64,000 nucleotides of DNA from Gracilibacillus alcaliphilus (GCF_016909015.1 NZ_JAFBFA010000003.1:62001-126000), one strand, 5' to 3'. Positions 1 through 8,578 are shown, numbered from the stretch's first letter. Translations and numbers: made by a program. Notes: a model not told the origin generated them from the letters alone.

Positions 1-44
1 CACAACATCTAAATACAATGTTGCGGTTTGTGTGAAAGATATAA

Positions 45-1415
45 CTAATCCTTGGCTTGTAAAGCTCTTGCTTTTACAATCGAACCAAGATATAACTTAT
101 CATATGCTTCCTGTGATGACTGGAAAGGCCCTGTTCCAAGGCCATGATAATTTTCATTTGTGATCATTGGATTGGTTCTGCCTGTTTCCTGTTCTCTCTT
201 CCGGATATAGGCATTCATCCTACCACGCAGCCATTCCACTACTTCTGGCTCCTGTTCAGCCAGATTATGATTTTCTTCCGGATCCTCGACTAAATTATAG
301 AGTTCTGTTGTCGGCTTGAAATGAAAGTCTGGTTCCAATGCTTCTATCAGCTTCCATTCAGAAGTGCGCCAGCCATGCTTACGCATCCAGGTACATTCAG
401 TAATATAGAACTCGGAAATTTTTTCATACTCTCCGTCTTCTATAAACGGCAGCAGTGACTGTCCGTCGAAAGACAGACCGGAATCAATCTGTAGCAGTTC
501 TAGGATAGTTGGCATAATATCCTTAATTAACGTGACATCTGTCACCCTTTTTCCTTCAGGGAGTTTGCCTGGATACTTTAGAATTAACGGTACAGATAAG
601 ACGTTATCATAGGTACCATGATGATCGAAATAACAATCGTGCTCATATAATGTTTCTCCGTGATCAGAGGTAATGACCACCAATGTTTCTTCTTCAATTC
701 CCAACTCTTCTATCGCAGTGAAGATACTTTGGATACAAGTATCCATATAGGCAACAGCACCCTCGTATTGTGCTGTAACATACCGCTGATCCGTTACCCC
801 TTCTGGAATCCATGATTTAAAAAAGTCTGCATGCGGCTTGAAATTATAAACCGCCTCCATCGAGTGTTCCTCAGGATCTTTCTCATCCCCGTCATAAAAA
901 ATTCGTTCAAATGGACTTGGCGGAAGATATGGAGAATGTGGATCCATATGGCGCATAAATAAAAAGAATGGCTGATCTTCTTGTTGGAGCCGTTTCAATT
1001 CTGGTATAGCCACCGCATTCAAATTCTCTGCTTTAGGGCATTTCCCTGTTTCATCCGGTACCCAGGACTCATAATCTAAATAGGTCTGAAACCCGCGAGC
1101 AGACGGATTATTAGAGAAGCCGATACATGTCGTATTATATCCCTTATCATTCAGCACTTCTGCCAATGTTTTTCCGCCAATCGCTCCTTCATGCCGTAAT
1201 GCCACCACATCTGTACTAAAACAATCTAGCCCTGTCAGCATCGAGGCATAACCAGGTGTTGTTGGAATGCTTGGACTGAAGTGTTGTTCAAACAGGACGC
1301 CTTCACTTGCCACTTTATCCATATGCGGCGTCGTTAATTTACTATACCCATAACTGCTCATGAAATCTCGCCTCAGGCTGTCGATTCCAAACAAAATGAT
1401 ATTTGGTTGTTTCAA
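45..1415 (-). CDS. Sulfatase-fold hydrolase with Thr at the nucleophile position
   Basis: 456-residue protein of the alkaline phosphatase/sulfatase superfamily. The N-terminal metal site (FGIDSLRRD, D12) and the later metal motif ITSDHGETLYEHD are present. The sulfatase signature C/S-x-P-x-R reads TTPGY-ASMLTG here, so Thr52 replaces the Cys/Ser that becomes formylglycine, and Tyr56 replaces the Arg. Family knowledge: Thr nucleophiles occur in phosphodiesterases and LtaS-like phosphotransferases of this fold, so sulfate ester cleavage is doubtful. No signal peptide, so cytoplasmic. Starts at TTG, 7 bases after GGAGG. Last gene of an isomerase-dehydrogenase-AraC-hydrolase operon, 27 bases after the AraC gene. 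It may alternatively be a sulfatase with a non-standard active site. Confidence 0.85.
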   Translation of the reverse strand: MKQPNIILFGIDSLRRDFMSSYGYSKLTTPHMDKVASEGVLFEQHFSPSIPTTPGYASMLTGLDCFSTDVVALRHEGAIGGKTLAEVLNDKGYNTTCIGFSNNPSARGFQTYLDYESWVPDETGKCPKAENLNAVAIPELKRLQQEDQPFFLFMRHMDPHSPYLPPSPFERIFYDGDEKDPEEHSMEAVYNFKPHADFFKSWIPEGVTDQRYVTAQYEGAVAYMDTCIQSIFTAIEELGIEEETLVVITSDHGETLYEHDCYFDHHGTYDNVLSVPLILKYPGKLPEGKRVTDVTLIKDIMPTILELLQIDSGLSFDGQSLLPFIEDGEYEKISEFYITECTWMRKHGWRTSEWKLIEALEPDFHFKPTTELYNLVEDPEENHNLAEQEPEVVEWLRGRMNAYIRKREQETGRTNPMITNENYHGLGTGPFQSSQEAYDKLYLGSIVKARALQAKD

Positions 1416-1442
1416 ATCAATTCCTCCCTCTATTCTTCTCGT

Positions 1443-2363
1443 CTATGACGGATGAATCTCTATCCTTGATGGTTCCATACCGCTTTTTTCGCGGTATCTG
1501 CCAGGCGGACAGCCCACCTTTCTCGTAAACAATCTTGTAAAGAAAGCCGGATCATCATATCCAACATCCAGTGCTACCGCAATAATTTTTGCATCAGACT
1601 CTGTCAACAGCTTTTTTGCCCGTGAGATACGAATATGATGAATATACTCCACAACCGTTTTTCCTGTTTCTTCTTTAAAAATCCGATTCAGGTGTCTAGA
1701 GCTCATATTAAATAAAGAAGACAGATTAGCAAGTGTCAGCTTTTGATCATAATGGCGCTCCAGATAACCGGCAACCCTTTTGATAAACGTCTTTCGCTCC
1801 AGCTCTTTTCTATTTAGAGACAAGGTTGTATCTCCATGCGCATATATACGTGACAGCTGAATAAGCAGCTGGACTAATTGCAGACGAATAATCGTTTCAT
1901 AGCCATTCTGCCTTGCTTCATACTCATTGGACATTTTGACAAACATGGATTGAATATCTACCGCTGCCTCCCCTCTTAAATTAATACAGCGGTGAAATCG
2001 CTCACTATTATCTAAGAAGGGATGGACATAGAAATAGTCCATCGAATGGGTAATACCTAACCCCCTTAATAAATCCTCATCAAATAAGCTGGGAGTAAAC
2101 AAACAATTAAATATTTCAATCTTCTGATTTGCGGCTATATGATAAGCATGCTGTTCATCTGGATTGATGATAAATACATCTCCGGCGAATAATTGATAAG
2201 ATTCACCATCACATACATGTTCTCCTTCCCCCTCAATCACATAGACTAATTCAACAAAATCGTGACCGTGTAAAGGTGGGGCATCTTGGTCTGTATGCAC
2301 TGTGCGCCTAATCGAAAACGGAAACTTCTCTTCTTTTAGAAACTGGCTGCTTGTAAGTCGCAC
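1443..2363 (-). CDS. AraC-family transcriptional regulator with cupin sensor domain
   Basis: 306 residues. The N-terminal half is an AraC-type cupin (HGHDFVELVYVIEG, then AGDVFIINPDEQHAY). The C-terminal half carries two helix-turn-helix motifs (LANLSSLFNMSSRHLNRIFK and IIAVALDVGYDDPAFFTRLF). Such proteins bind a sugar or sugar acid and usually activate neighbouring catabolic genes. GTG start with an AAGGGCGG ribosome site about 7 bases upstream. It sits 21 bases after a dehydrogenase gene and 27 bases before the sulfatase-fold gene, so it is co-transcribed with its probable targets. An inverted repeat near the operon promoter (4435-4454) is a candidate binding site, by inference. Confidence 0.93.
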   Translation of the reverse strand: MRLTSSQFLKEEKFPFSIRRTVHTDQDAPPLHGHDFVELVYVIEGEGEHVCDGESYQLFAGDVFIINPDEQHAYHIAANQKIEIFNCLFTPSLFDEDLLRGLGITHSMDYFYVHPFLDNSERFHRCINLRGEAAVDIQSMFVKMSNEYEARQNGYETIIRLQLVQLLIQLSRIYAHGDTTLSLNRKELERKTFIKRVAGYLERHYDQKLTLANLSSLFNMSSRHLNRIFKEETGKTVVEYIHHIRISRAKKLLTESDAKIIAVALDVGYDDPAFFTRLFTRKVGCPPGRYREKSGMEPSRIEIHPS

Positions 2364-2384
2364 ACCGGATTCCGCCCTTCTGTT

Positions 2385-3395
2385 CTAATCGTTGTGAGAT
2401 GGGACTTCAATGACAGCTCCATTTTCCATCTGCGAACGAATAACTGCTTCAATCACTTCCTGTCCAGCCAGTGCGTCTGCTCCAGAAGCCTCCATTTCCC
2501 AAGGTGCTACACCATCTTCTATCTGTTGAATAAAATGCTGTAATCGGTTTTTAAACGTCTCTTGAAAACTACTAACTCCTCCCATAATCGAATTACGCAA
2601 TACCAACAATTCATTTTTTTGATGCGGATAAAAAGTGAAATTCTCATAAACATTGTCAATCACAAATCTGCCTTTATTTCCGGCTACCTCACAATATTCA
2701 ATTGGATGACGACCAGACATATCATAGCTCCCTGTTAAGTGACCCACTGCCCCTGAAGTAAATTCCATATTAATAGAAGCAGTAGACCATATTTCCCGAC
2801 CAGGTGCCTTCGTCATAAAGGCTTGCACACGCTTAATATCACCAGCAAAATATCTCATTACATCAATCGAATGTGGATGCAATGCCCTTAAGTGGAACCA
2901 TGGACTGGTTTCAGCAGGATTTTGAATCGTTAATTTCATATTCACAAACAGTAACGCACCTAACTCATCCTGATCTATTAATTCCCGGCCTTTATATGCT
3001 GCCGGCACAAATCGATGATTCAAGTTGCTGACAAGCCGGACATTTTTTTCCTTCGCTAGTTTCACCATTTTTCTGGCCTTTTCAATATCATTGGAAATTG
3101 GTTTCTCCACTAATACATTTTTGCCTGCTTCAATAGCTATAACAGCCGGCTCATAATGATCACCACCATTTTCGGCTCCTGCCGTAGCGATACTGACCAC
3201 ATCGATCTCCTCTTCACGCAGCATTTCTTCCAAATCCCGGTAACCTGCTACTCCATAATATTGTGATAATTCTGCTACCTTGTCTTCCATCACATCACAG
3301 ACCGCTATTAGCTCTGCATTAGGATCCTCATTATAATATTTACAGTGCGTTTTCCCGATATTCCCCAACCCAACAACTGCTACTTTTTGCACCAT
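2385..3395 (-). CDS. Gfo/Idh/MocA-family oxidoreductase
   Basis: 336 residues. Rossmann fold at the N terminus (VAVVGLGNIGKTH), then the family EKP motif (NVLVEKPIS, near residue 98) whose Lys is the usual catalytic base. The C-terminal alpha/beta substrate domain contains LHPHSIDVMRYF, giving the His of the active site. Family members oxidise or reduce sugar, inositol or glycoside hydroxyls with NAD(P). Start chosen at the ATG after AAGGAGGCATAACAT. Only 3 bases separate it from the isomerase gene upstream, so the two are translationally close and probably act in sequence on one sugar. The substrate cannot be read from sequence. Confidence 0.92.
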   Translation of the reverse strand: MVQKVAVVGLGNIGKTHCKYYNEDPNAELIAVCDVMEDKVAELSQYYGVAGYRDLEEMLREEEIDVVSIATAGAENGGDHYEPAVIAIEAGKNVLVEKPISNDIEKARKMVKLAKEKNVRLVSNLNHRFVPAAYKGRELIDQDELGALLFVNMKLTIQNPAETSPWFHLRALHPHSIDVMRYFAGDIKRVQAFMTKAPGREIWSTASINMEFTSGAVGHLTGSYDMSGRHPIEYCEVAGNKGRFVIDNVYENFTFYPHQKNELLVLRNSIMGGVSSFQETFKNRLQHFIQQIEDGVAPWEMEASGADALAGQEVIEAVIRSQMENGAVIEVPSHND

Positions 3396-3398
3396 ATG

Positions 3399-4220
3399 TT
3401 ATGCCTCCTTATTTTTGGTTGCTTCAATAATTAAACGAGATAAATAACCCCTGCTTTCCGCTGCTATCGCCGTCACTTGTTCTAATGGATAGGCATTTGC
3501 ACCGATAATCTCCAGCACGGTTGCCCCCTGATAATCAATTTCAGCCATTTTATTAATAATACCTTCCAGCGGAACTGTCCCCCGGCCTGCGGTTTGAAAC
3601 TCTGGTGCTGCAATAGCCAACTGGTCGATCATCGTGTCACGGATATGTGAATGAATAACATGCTCCTGTAACGCATCTAAAGCCTGAACTGGATCATCAC
3701 CGACACGTCCTACATGAGTCGCATCAAAATTCAGACCTAACGCAGGATGTTGAAATGCTTCCAATAATTTCAGCGCAGATTTGGTATTATAAATACTTTG
3801 ACCATAATGAAGTTTTAACGCATATTTAATCCCTGCGTCATGTGCTGCCTTTGTCAGCTCTTCCACAGCCGTTACCGATTGCTCAAAAAGTTCTTCATTA
3901 TCTGATTCACCGGCACTGCCAGTAGTAACCATCGGTATTCCTAACTTCGCTGCTTTTTCAAATACCCGTTTTGTTCGTTCTCGGTTTTCTGGATCTAGTA
4001 TATTTGTGGCCGCTTCCACACAATATAACTCCAATTCATTCTCTGCGATTAAGTTTCGAATTTCCTCAAGCTCCTGATCAGTTGCATTGGGAGTTAAATG
4101 CTCCACCATCCCAACAATCGAAGATAACTCTACTCCGTCATACCCACAGAATTTGATATTCTTGATCGCGGTCGGCAGATCATATCCACCAAACAATACC
4201 GTATTTACTCCTAGCTTCAT
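3399..4220 (-). CDS. Sugar phosphate isomerase/epimerase (AP endonuclease family 2 TIM barrel)
   Basis: 273 residues from the ATG at 4220, which follows AGAGGAGGAAAGCG; an in-frame ATG ten codons upstream has no ribosome site and was rejected. The xylose-isomerase-like TIM barrel begins MKLGVNTVLFGG. Probable metal ligands lie in LGLNFDATHVGR, IHSHIRDT and TVLEIIGAN near the C terminus. Family members isomerise or epimerise free or oxidised sugars using a divalent metal. First gene of the four-gene operon running down to position 45. The pairing with a Gfo/Idh/MocA dehydrogenase resembles inositol and keto-glycoside pathways, but the specific reaction is unknown. Confidence 0.9.
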   Translation of the reverse strand: MKLGVNTVLFGGYDLPTAIKNIKFCGYDGVELSSIVGMVEHLTPNATDQELEEIRNLIAENELELYCVEAATNILDPENRERTKRVFEKAAKLGIPMVTTGSAGESDNEELFEQSVTAVEELTKAAHDAGIKYALKLHYGQSIYNTKSALKLLEAFQHPALGLNFDATHVGRVGDDPVQALDALQEHVIHSHIRDTMIDQLAIAAPEFQTAGRGTVPLEGIINKMAEIDYQGATVLEIIGANAYPLEQVTAIAAESRGYLSRLIIEATKNKEA

Positions 4221-4260
4221 TCGCTTTCCTCCTCTAAGAAAGTTACGCATGTGATAAATT

Positions 4261-4274
4261 TGTAAGTGTTTACA
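4261..4274. promoter_or_regulatory. cre-like catabolite repression site
   Basis: TGTAAGTGTTTACA matches the CcpA consensus TGWAANCGNTNWCA at 13 of 14 positions (T for C at position 7). It lies 41 bases before the start of the isomerase gene and about 145 bases downstream of the candidate promoter, where CcpA could act as a roadblock. A LacI-family sugar repressor could use the same site. Confidence 0.5.
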
Positions 4275-4419
4275 TTATAAATTAAATAAATGATTCCTGC
4301 ATAGCGCATATAGTCGCTAACATGGTCGATAAGGACATAGTTGTGTGCTGAGTATGTAACATGGTGCATTCCATAGCATTTCGATTCCCCCTTTTTCTTT
4401 AGCTGTCTTTTACTATCCA

Positions 4420-4454
4420 ATTATAAGTATAGGATTTCGTTAGACATTACGAAA
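4420..4454 (-). promoter_or_regulatory. Candidate activator-dependent promoter with inverted repeat
   Basis: Minus-strand TATAAT (4420-4425) is a perfect -10 box, but no good -35 hexamer lies 17 bases upstream. That region instead holds an inverted repeat, TTTCGT (4435-4440) and ACGAAA (4449-4454). A good -10 with a missing -35 and a symmetric site is typical of an activator-dependent promoter. The AraC gene of the operon is the obvious candidate, by inference only. Confidence 0.4.
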
Positions 4455-4599
4455 CTAACATTTTTAACAAATAAAGGGGATAATCTTGACTATCGTAAAT
4501 ATCTTCATCTTTTCCGTAAAAAACAATACCAATCATCATATCGCACTTGTTGTTCTGATATTCACTTCACACTAATGGAAAGTGATATCCCTGCATACA

Positions 4600-4643
4600 A
4601 AAAGACCTAAGAGATTGCAAAAGCAAGTATTCTTAGGTCTTTA
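4600..4643 (-). terminator. Rho-independent terminator of the isomerase/dehydrogenase operon
   Basis: A 12-base perfect stem (4601-4612 with 4631-4642, AAAGACCTAAGA and TCTTAGGTCTTT) is followed on the minus strand by a T tract. It begins 5 bases after the stop of the isomerase gene at 4648 and closes the 8427-4648 operon. Confidence 0.88.
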
Positions 4644-4647
4644 TCTG

Positions 4648-5487
4648 CTATTCCGGTTTAATCGCATAAGCTTGCCTTACAGTATGTAATCCATACTGTG
4701 CCACCTCTAAGGCTGTTTTATCCCCATAGTTATCTTGAAATAACTCAAGCGATAAATAGCCTTGATAGCCATTCTGATGCAGTGTTTGAGCAATAAAGTG
4801 AGAAGGTGCTTTGCCTTCACCAGGAAATACACGAAAACTGTCATCGATTACGTCCCGGCTAGGCGAATCAGGATAATCATTAACATGAAATATGCCAATC
4901 TGCTCTCCCTTTAACATGTTCAATCCTTCGATTGATGATCTGCCAGTATACATATGGAATGGGTCGAGAAGTATTTTTCCATCTGCTGCATTGCTTTCTA
5001 ACAACACGTATACCGCTTCACTCAATCGCGATAAAATCGGGGACTTGCCCCAAAACTCCACATATGGTTCTACACCCATTTCTCGTCCGAGGACAGCCAC
5101 TTTGGCAAAATCATCAGCCAACTGATCCAGTGTGACCCCTTGCATATCGCCAAAAGGAGGAACTGCTATACCTTTACAGCCCAGTTGGTGCAATAACTGC
5201 ATATCGGCTGCAAGGGAACGAAGTGCTTCTTTTTTCACGGCTGCCGATTGATCCCCCCATTTAAAAAAGGCAATTGTATTGACAAATTCCAGCTTTTTCT
5301 CGATCAACAGTTCACGTAAATCATCACTTGATCCCCCATCCGCCAAGTATTTCTTCACATCATCCAGCCATAGTTCGATCCCATCATACCCAGCCTCCGC
5401 AGCAACTTCGATTTGTGCTTCGACCGATAACCGAAATGGCAGTAAGGTAGACGTATTCAGCGCTGTTTTAAATGGAAAGATACTCAT
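4648..5487 (-). CDS. Sugar phosphate isomerase/epimerase
   Basis: 279 residues, xylose-isomerase-like TIM barrel. N terminus FPFKTALNTSTLLPFRLSVE, then AGYDGIELWLDDVK. Probable metal ligands sit in EPYVEFWGKS, KILLDPFHMY, IGIFHVNDYP and LSLELFQDNY. Last gene of a four-gene operon. Its ATG overlaps the stop of the preceding dehydrogenase gene (ATGA), so translation is coupled. The 20-residue-spaced E, D/H, H and E pattern is kept, so the enzyme should be active. It differs clearly from the other isomerase of the same operon, which suggests two separate isomerisation or epimerisation steps. Confidence 0.9.
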   Translation of the reverse strand: MSIFPFKTALNTSTLLPFRLSVEAQIEVAAEAGYDGIELWLDDVKKYLADGGSSDDLRELLIEKKLEFVNTIAFFKWGDQSAAVKKEALRSLAADMQLLHQLGCKGIAVPPFGDMQGVTLDQLADDFAKVAVLGREMGVEPYVEFWGKSPILSRLSEAVYVLLESNAADGKILLDPFHMYTGRSSIEGLNMLKGEQIGIFHVNDYPDSPSRDVIDDSFRVFPGEGKAPSHFIAQTLHQNGYQGYLSLELFQDNYGDKTALEVAQYGLHTVRQAYAIKPE

Positions 5488-6554
5488 ATAATCCCCGCTT
5501 CCTTTAGAGATATTTTTCGTCCTTCTTTACTGCTTTGATATGCTAATTCAATCACTTGAATTAATCGTAACGCCTCTTCAGCCTTTACTGCTAAGTCAGC
5601 ACCCTCTATGAGATGATCATAGATATTCTGATAATAGGATGAATAAGAGCCTTGTTTCGTTTCTATTCTGGTTTCCATATCCATGCCATCGGATTCATGG
5701 CAGAGTAGCCCCCATTCCGCTGCTGACTCTTTACCCCAATGAACACCTGTAGGTACTTCGCCACGATTCAGTGCTGCTTCTTGCGGGTCTGTTCCTGATT
5801 TAACAAAAGATCCTTTCGTGCCATGCAAAATATATCTGGGACTTGGCTTCTTCGCAATCCTAGATGAATGCAGATTCACCTTTAGATGGTTAGCATAATA
5901 CAGGGTTATATCATAGTAATCATCGGCAGAACCGCCATCCCGTTGAATATCCACATCGGCATACAGCGACTCAGGCAGGCCAAATAAACAAACGGCTTGA
6001 TCCAGCAAGTGAACTCCTAAATCATATAGGATACCAGCACCTTCACCGCTGCTTTCCCGCCAATTCTCTTTTGTCACTGTTGGCGCAAATCCTTCCCAAC
6101 TCATAGAAACTGATTTTAGTTCTCCCAGCCAATGATTATTGATTAGTGAGGAGATCGTTCGAAAATCCCCGTCCCAGCGCCGGTTATGGTACACACTTAA
6201 CATCTTGCCATGTGCTTTTGCCAGTTCTGTTAAGTATCTCGCATCTTCACTCTTTGGTGTAAAAGGCTTTTCTACGACTACATGTTTTCCCGCCAGCAAG
6301 GCATCGCAAACGAAGCTAACATGATCTGTACTAGGGGTGGTAATCACAACCACATCAATATCTGGATCTTGGTAGACTTGCTCCACATCTTTCACCACTT
6401 CAACCCATGGATATTTCTTTTTTGAGTCTTGCCTGTGTCTTTCAACTACTTTCTTCAAATAAAAACCTGGTATCGTTGACAGAAATGGTGCGTGAAATAT
6501 CCTGCCGGAATAACCATAACCAACAAGGCCAATATTTAATGTCTTATCAACCAT
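5484..6554 (-). CDS. Gfo/Idh/MocA oxidoreductase, IolW/YvaA-like
   Basis: 356 residues. Rossmann motif GLVGYGYSGRIFHAPFL, EKP motif in HVVVEKPFTPK, and SVYHNRRWDGDF in the substrate domain. The whole layout, including GTKGSFVKSGTDPQEAAL, resembles Bacillus subtilis YvaA/IolW, an NADP-dependent scyllo-inosose reductase. This similarity is judged by eye, so the substrate may be a different keto-sugar or keto-cyclitol. The gene overlaps the upstream isomerase by 8 bases and the downstream one by 4, so the three are tightly coupled. Start ATG follows GAAGGAGATGAATT. Confidence 0.9.
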   Translation of the reverse strand: MVDKTLNIGLVGYGYSGRIFHAPFLSTIPGFYLKKVVERHRQDSKKKYPWVEVVKDVEQVYQDPDIDVVVITTPSTDHVSFVCDALLAGKHVVVEKPFTPKSEDARYLTELAKAHGKMLSVYHNRRWDGDFRTISSLINNHWLGELKSVSMSWEGFAPTVTKENWRESSGEGAGILYDLGVHLLDQAVCLFGLPESLYADVDIQRDGGSADDYYDITLYYANHLKVNLHSSRIAKKPSPRYILHGTKGSFVKSGTDPQEAALNRGEVPTGVHWGKESAAEWGLLCHESDGMDMETRIETKQGSYSSYYQNIYDHLIEGADLAVKAEEALRLIQVIELAYQSSKEGRKISLKEAGII

Positions 6555-7296
6555 AATTCATCTCCTTCAAGTTGTGATAACTTACTTCAATACATGTCAT
6601 TGGGGCACGCCGGCACTGATCTTGTTCTACGATCAGCCATTTTGTCCCTGCCTGCTCAGCAGATGTTAGAATCTCAGGGAAATTCAAAATACCTTCCCCA
6701 ACTTCAGCAAAGAATTGTTCTTCTCCTTTTTCCATATCTTTCACATGAAGAAGTGGACAGCGATTTTTTAGTTGAGATAAGTAATCTGCAGGGTCATATC
6801 CACCCTTTTTCACCCAGTAAGTATCTAATTCAAACTGGACCAGTTTAGGATCCGTTTCTTGCATCAATAGATCAAATCCATTCTTCTCTCCGAACGATAC
6901 AAACTCATGGTCATGATTATGATATAAAAATTGAACACCGTGTTCTTGACATCGTTTCCCAATCTCATTATATAGTTTGGCTTGTTTTACAAAATCCGCT
7001 TGATCTTCGAATCTGGAATAAGATAAGACGAGATACGGAACTTGAAGTATATGCAGAAAATGAAGCAAACGATCAAACTCTGCTTCGATTTGCGGTAACA
7101 TCGTATGCAAGCTGATCACATCCAAATTGATCTTCTGCAGGTGATCTCTAATCGCTTCTGCTTGGATATCGTGATTTGGCAGTCCTAGTTCTATCCCTTG
7201 AAACCCAATATCAGCAACTTGTGTCATACTCCCAAAATAATCCTGACTCATTTCTTCACGAATCGTAAATGGCTGTAAGCCTATTCTAAAATTCAC
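6547..7296 (-). CDS. Sugar isomerase/epimerase, IolE/IolI-like TIM barrel
   Basis: 249 residues. Begins IGLQPFTIREEM; shows YHNHDHEF, ELDTYWVKKGG, LLHVKDM and WLIVEQDQC, the metal and substrate positions of the IolE/IolI and 3-keto-sugar epimerase group. GTG start, with AAGGAG about 11 bases upstream. Adjacent to an IolW-like dehydrogenase, which supports chemistry on an inositol, keto-inositol or 3-keto-sugar. Specific substrate unknown. Confidence 0.9.
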   Translation of the reverse strand: MNFRIGLQPFTIREEMSQDYFGSMTQVADIGFQGIELGLPNHDIQAEAIRDHLQKINLDVISLHTMLPQIEAEFDRLLHFLHILQVPYLVLSYSRFEDQADFVKQAKLYNEIGKRCQEHGVQFLYHNHDHEFVSFGEKNGFDLLMQETDPKLVQFELDTYWVKKGGYDPADYLSQLKNRCPLLHVKDMEKGEEQFFAEVGEGILNFPEILTSAEQAGTKWLIVEQDQCRRAPMTCIEVSYHNLKEMNYG

Positions 7297-7317
7297 TCTT
7301 CCAACACTCCTTTATTA

Positions 7318-8427
7318 TTAATTATCCAAGACATTATATTTTAAATCTAAAGGCATAGGCTGCGGACGCTTCACCTTTGTTTGTAAAGAAACATATTGGC
7401 CGCTTTCTGATGATTCCATGATGCCAAACGTCGCTTCTAACAAATGGTGGGCTAGCTGGTCATTTGCCCGATGCTCCCTGCCTGACCGCAGGGCATAGGC
7501 CATGTCTGCAATTCCAATTCCTCGAGTATCTTCCCGATAACTATGGGTAAACGGAAACTCCTTGATCTCTTGGTTCTCCTTTTGAATCAAGATTGGCCCG
7601 CTAAAAAAATTGGGATCAGGAGCTTGCAGAATCCCCTCTGTACCATAAATCTCTAATTTCGGCAGGTAACCAAAACTAGCTTTGGAAGCTTGTAAATTGG
7701 CGACTACACCACTATCAAACTCCAACACGGCAGAAGCATGCATCGGCGCTTCGATCGGCAAGGTTTGATTGAAAAAAGCGGACTTGGGATTGGTTACGGT
7801 AAAACGTTCTTGTACATTGCCTGCCATCCCTGCTACTCGATTTATAGAGCCAAAGAAATTAATAAAGGCAGATAAATAATATGGTGCCATATCAAATAAC
7901 GGATCCCAGCCTGGCTTCAACAACGATGGGAAAGAAGGGTGCATGGCGTCATAGCCATTACCCATGACAATTTGGCCAAATGCGGCATACGGCTCACCAA
8001 TCCAGCCATCAGCTAAAATCTTTTTAACCGTTTGAATCCCTGCCCCCAGAAATACATCTGGAGCACAGCCTACTAATCTATTCTTGACTTTAGCCAATGC
8101 TAGAATAGCTTCTGCATCTTCTCGGTTTAATGCCAGCGGCTTCTCCGAGTAGAGGTGTTTACCAGCCTCCAATATTTTTAGACTTACTTCTGCATGTGCC
8201 TGTGGCACCGTCAAATTAACCAGAATATCAATCTCTGGAATCAACAATATTTCTTCTACAGAACAATACGTTGGGATGTTAAACTCTTCTGCTCGTCTTT
8301 TTGCTGCGTCTTCATATAAATCTGCACATGCGACTACCTCTACAATTTCAAACAAGTTCGTCAAATTCTCCAAATAGATTCTGCTGATATGGCCACAGCC
8401 AATGACACCTACTTTAACAGTATTCAA
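7318..8427 (-). CDS. Gfo/Idh/MocA-family oxidoreductase
   Basis: 369 residues. Rossmann motif VGVIGCGHISRIYLENL, EKP motif in HLYSEKPLALNRED, and a substrate domain with PLFDMAPYYLSAFINFFG, where the dehydratase-like Tyr/His positions fall. First gene of the four-gene operon. TTG start, placed 7 bases after AAGGAGTG. It is a different branch from the IolW-like enzyme of the same operon, so two redox steps are predicted, for example oxidation of an incoming glycoside and later reduction of the product. Confidence 0.9.
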   Translation of the reverse strand: MNTVKVGVIGCGHISRIYLENLTNLFEIVEVVACADLYEDAAKRRAEEFNIPTYCSVEEILLIPEIDILVNLTVPQAHAEVSLKILEAGKHLYSEKPLALNREDAEAILALAKVKNRLVGCAPDVFLGAGIQTVKKILADGWIGEPYAAFGQIVMGNGYDAMHPSFPSLLKPGWDPLFDMAPYYLSAFINFFGSINRVAGMAGNVQERFTVTNPKSAFFNQTLPIEAPMHASAVLEFDSGVVANLQASKASFGYLPKLEIYGTEGILQAPDPNFFSGPILIQKENQEIKEFPFTHSYREDTRGIGIADMAYALRSGREHRANDQLAHHLLEATFGIMESSESGQYVSLQTKVKRPQPMPLDLKYNVLDN

Positions 8428-8450
8428 TCTCTCACACTCCTTATGGATGA

Positions 8451-8493
8451 TGGATTACTCTTGCCATACTTCATTTATAGCAAGAGTAATCCA
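8451..8493 (-). promoter_or_regulatory. Leader hairpin before the dehydrogenase/isomerase operon
   Basis: A 14-base perfect inverted repeat (8451-8464 with 8480-8493; core GGATTACTCTTGC) with a 15-base loop sits 24 bases before the TTG start, just ahead of the ribosome site. No T tract follows, so it is not a plain terminator. It could be an operator, an mRNA-stabilising 5' hairpin or part of an attenuator. Confidence 0.55.
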
Positions 8494-8559
8494 ACTTATT
8501 CTGGTAACATATTACTTTTCATAATTATTTTGGATAAAATCTTGTCCTAATCAAGTACC

Positions 8560-8578
8560 CCAGTTACACTGCGATAAA
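8560..8578 (+). repeat. Right-end fragment of the dispersed structured repeat
   Basis: CCAGTTACACTGCGATAAA is identical or nearly identical to the last bases of the repeats ending at 13213, 34385 and 49034. Only the right end is present here. It overlaps the stop codon (8564-8566) of a decayed coding remnant on the minus strand. Confidence 0.65.

Noticed and set aside
4217..4420. 67-codon minus-strand frame upstream of the first isomerase gene
   Set aside because: No ribosome site, no domain, and it covers the promoter, cre-like site and ribosome site of the isomerase gene.
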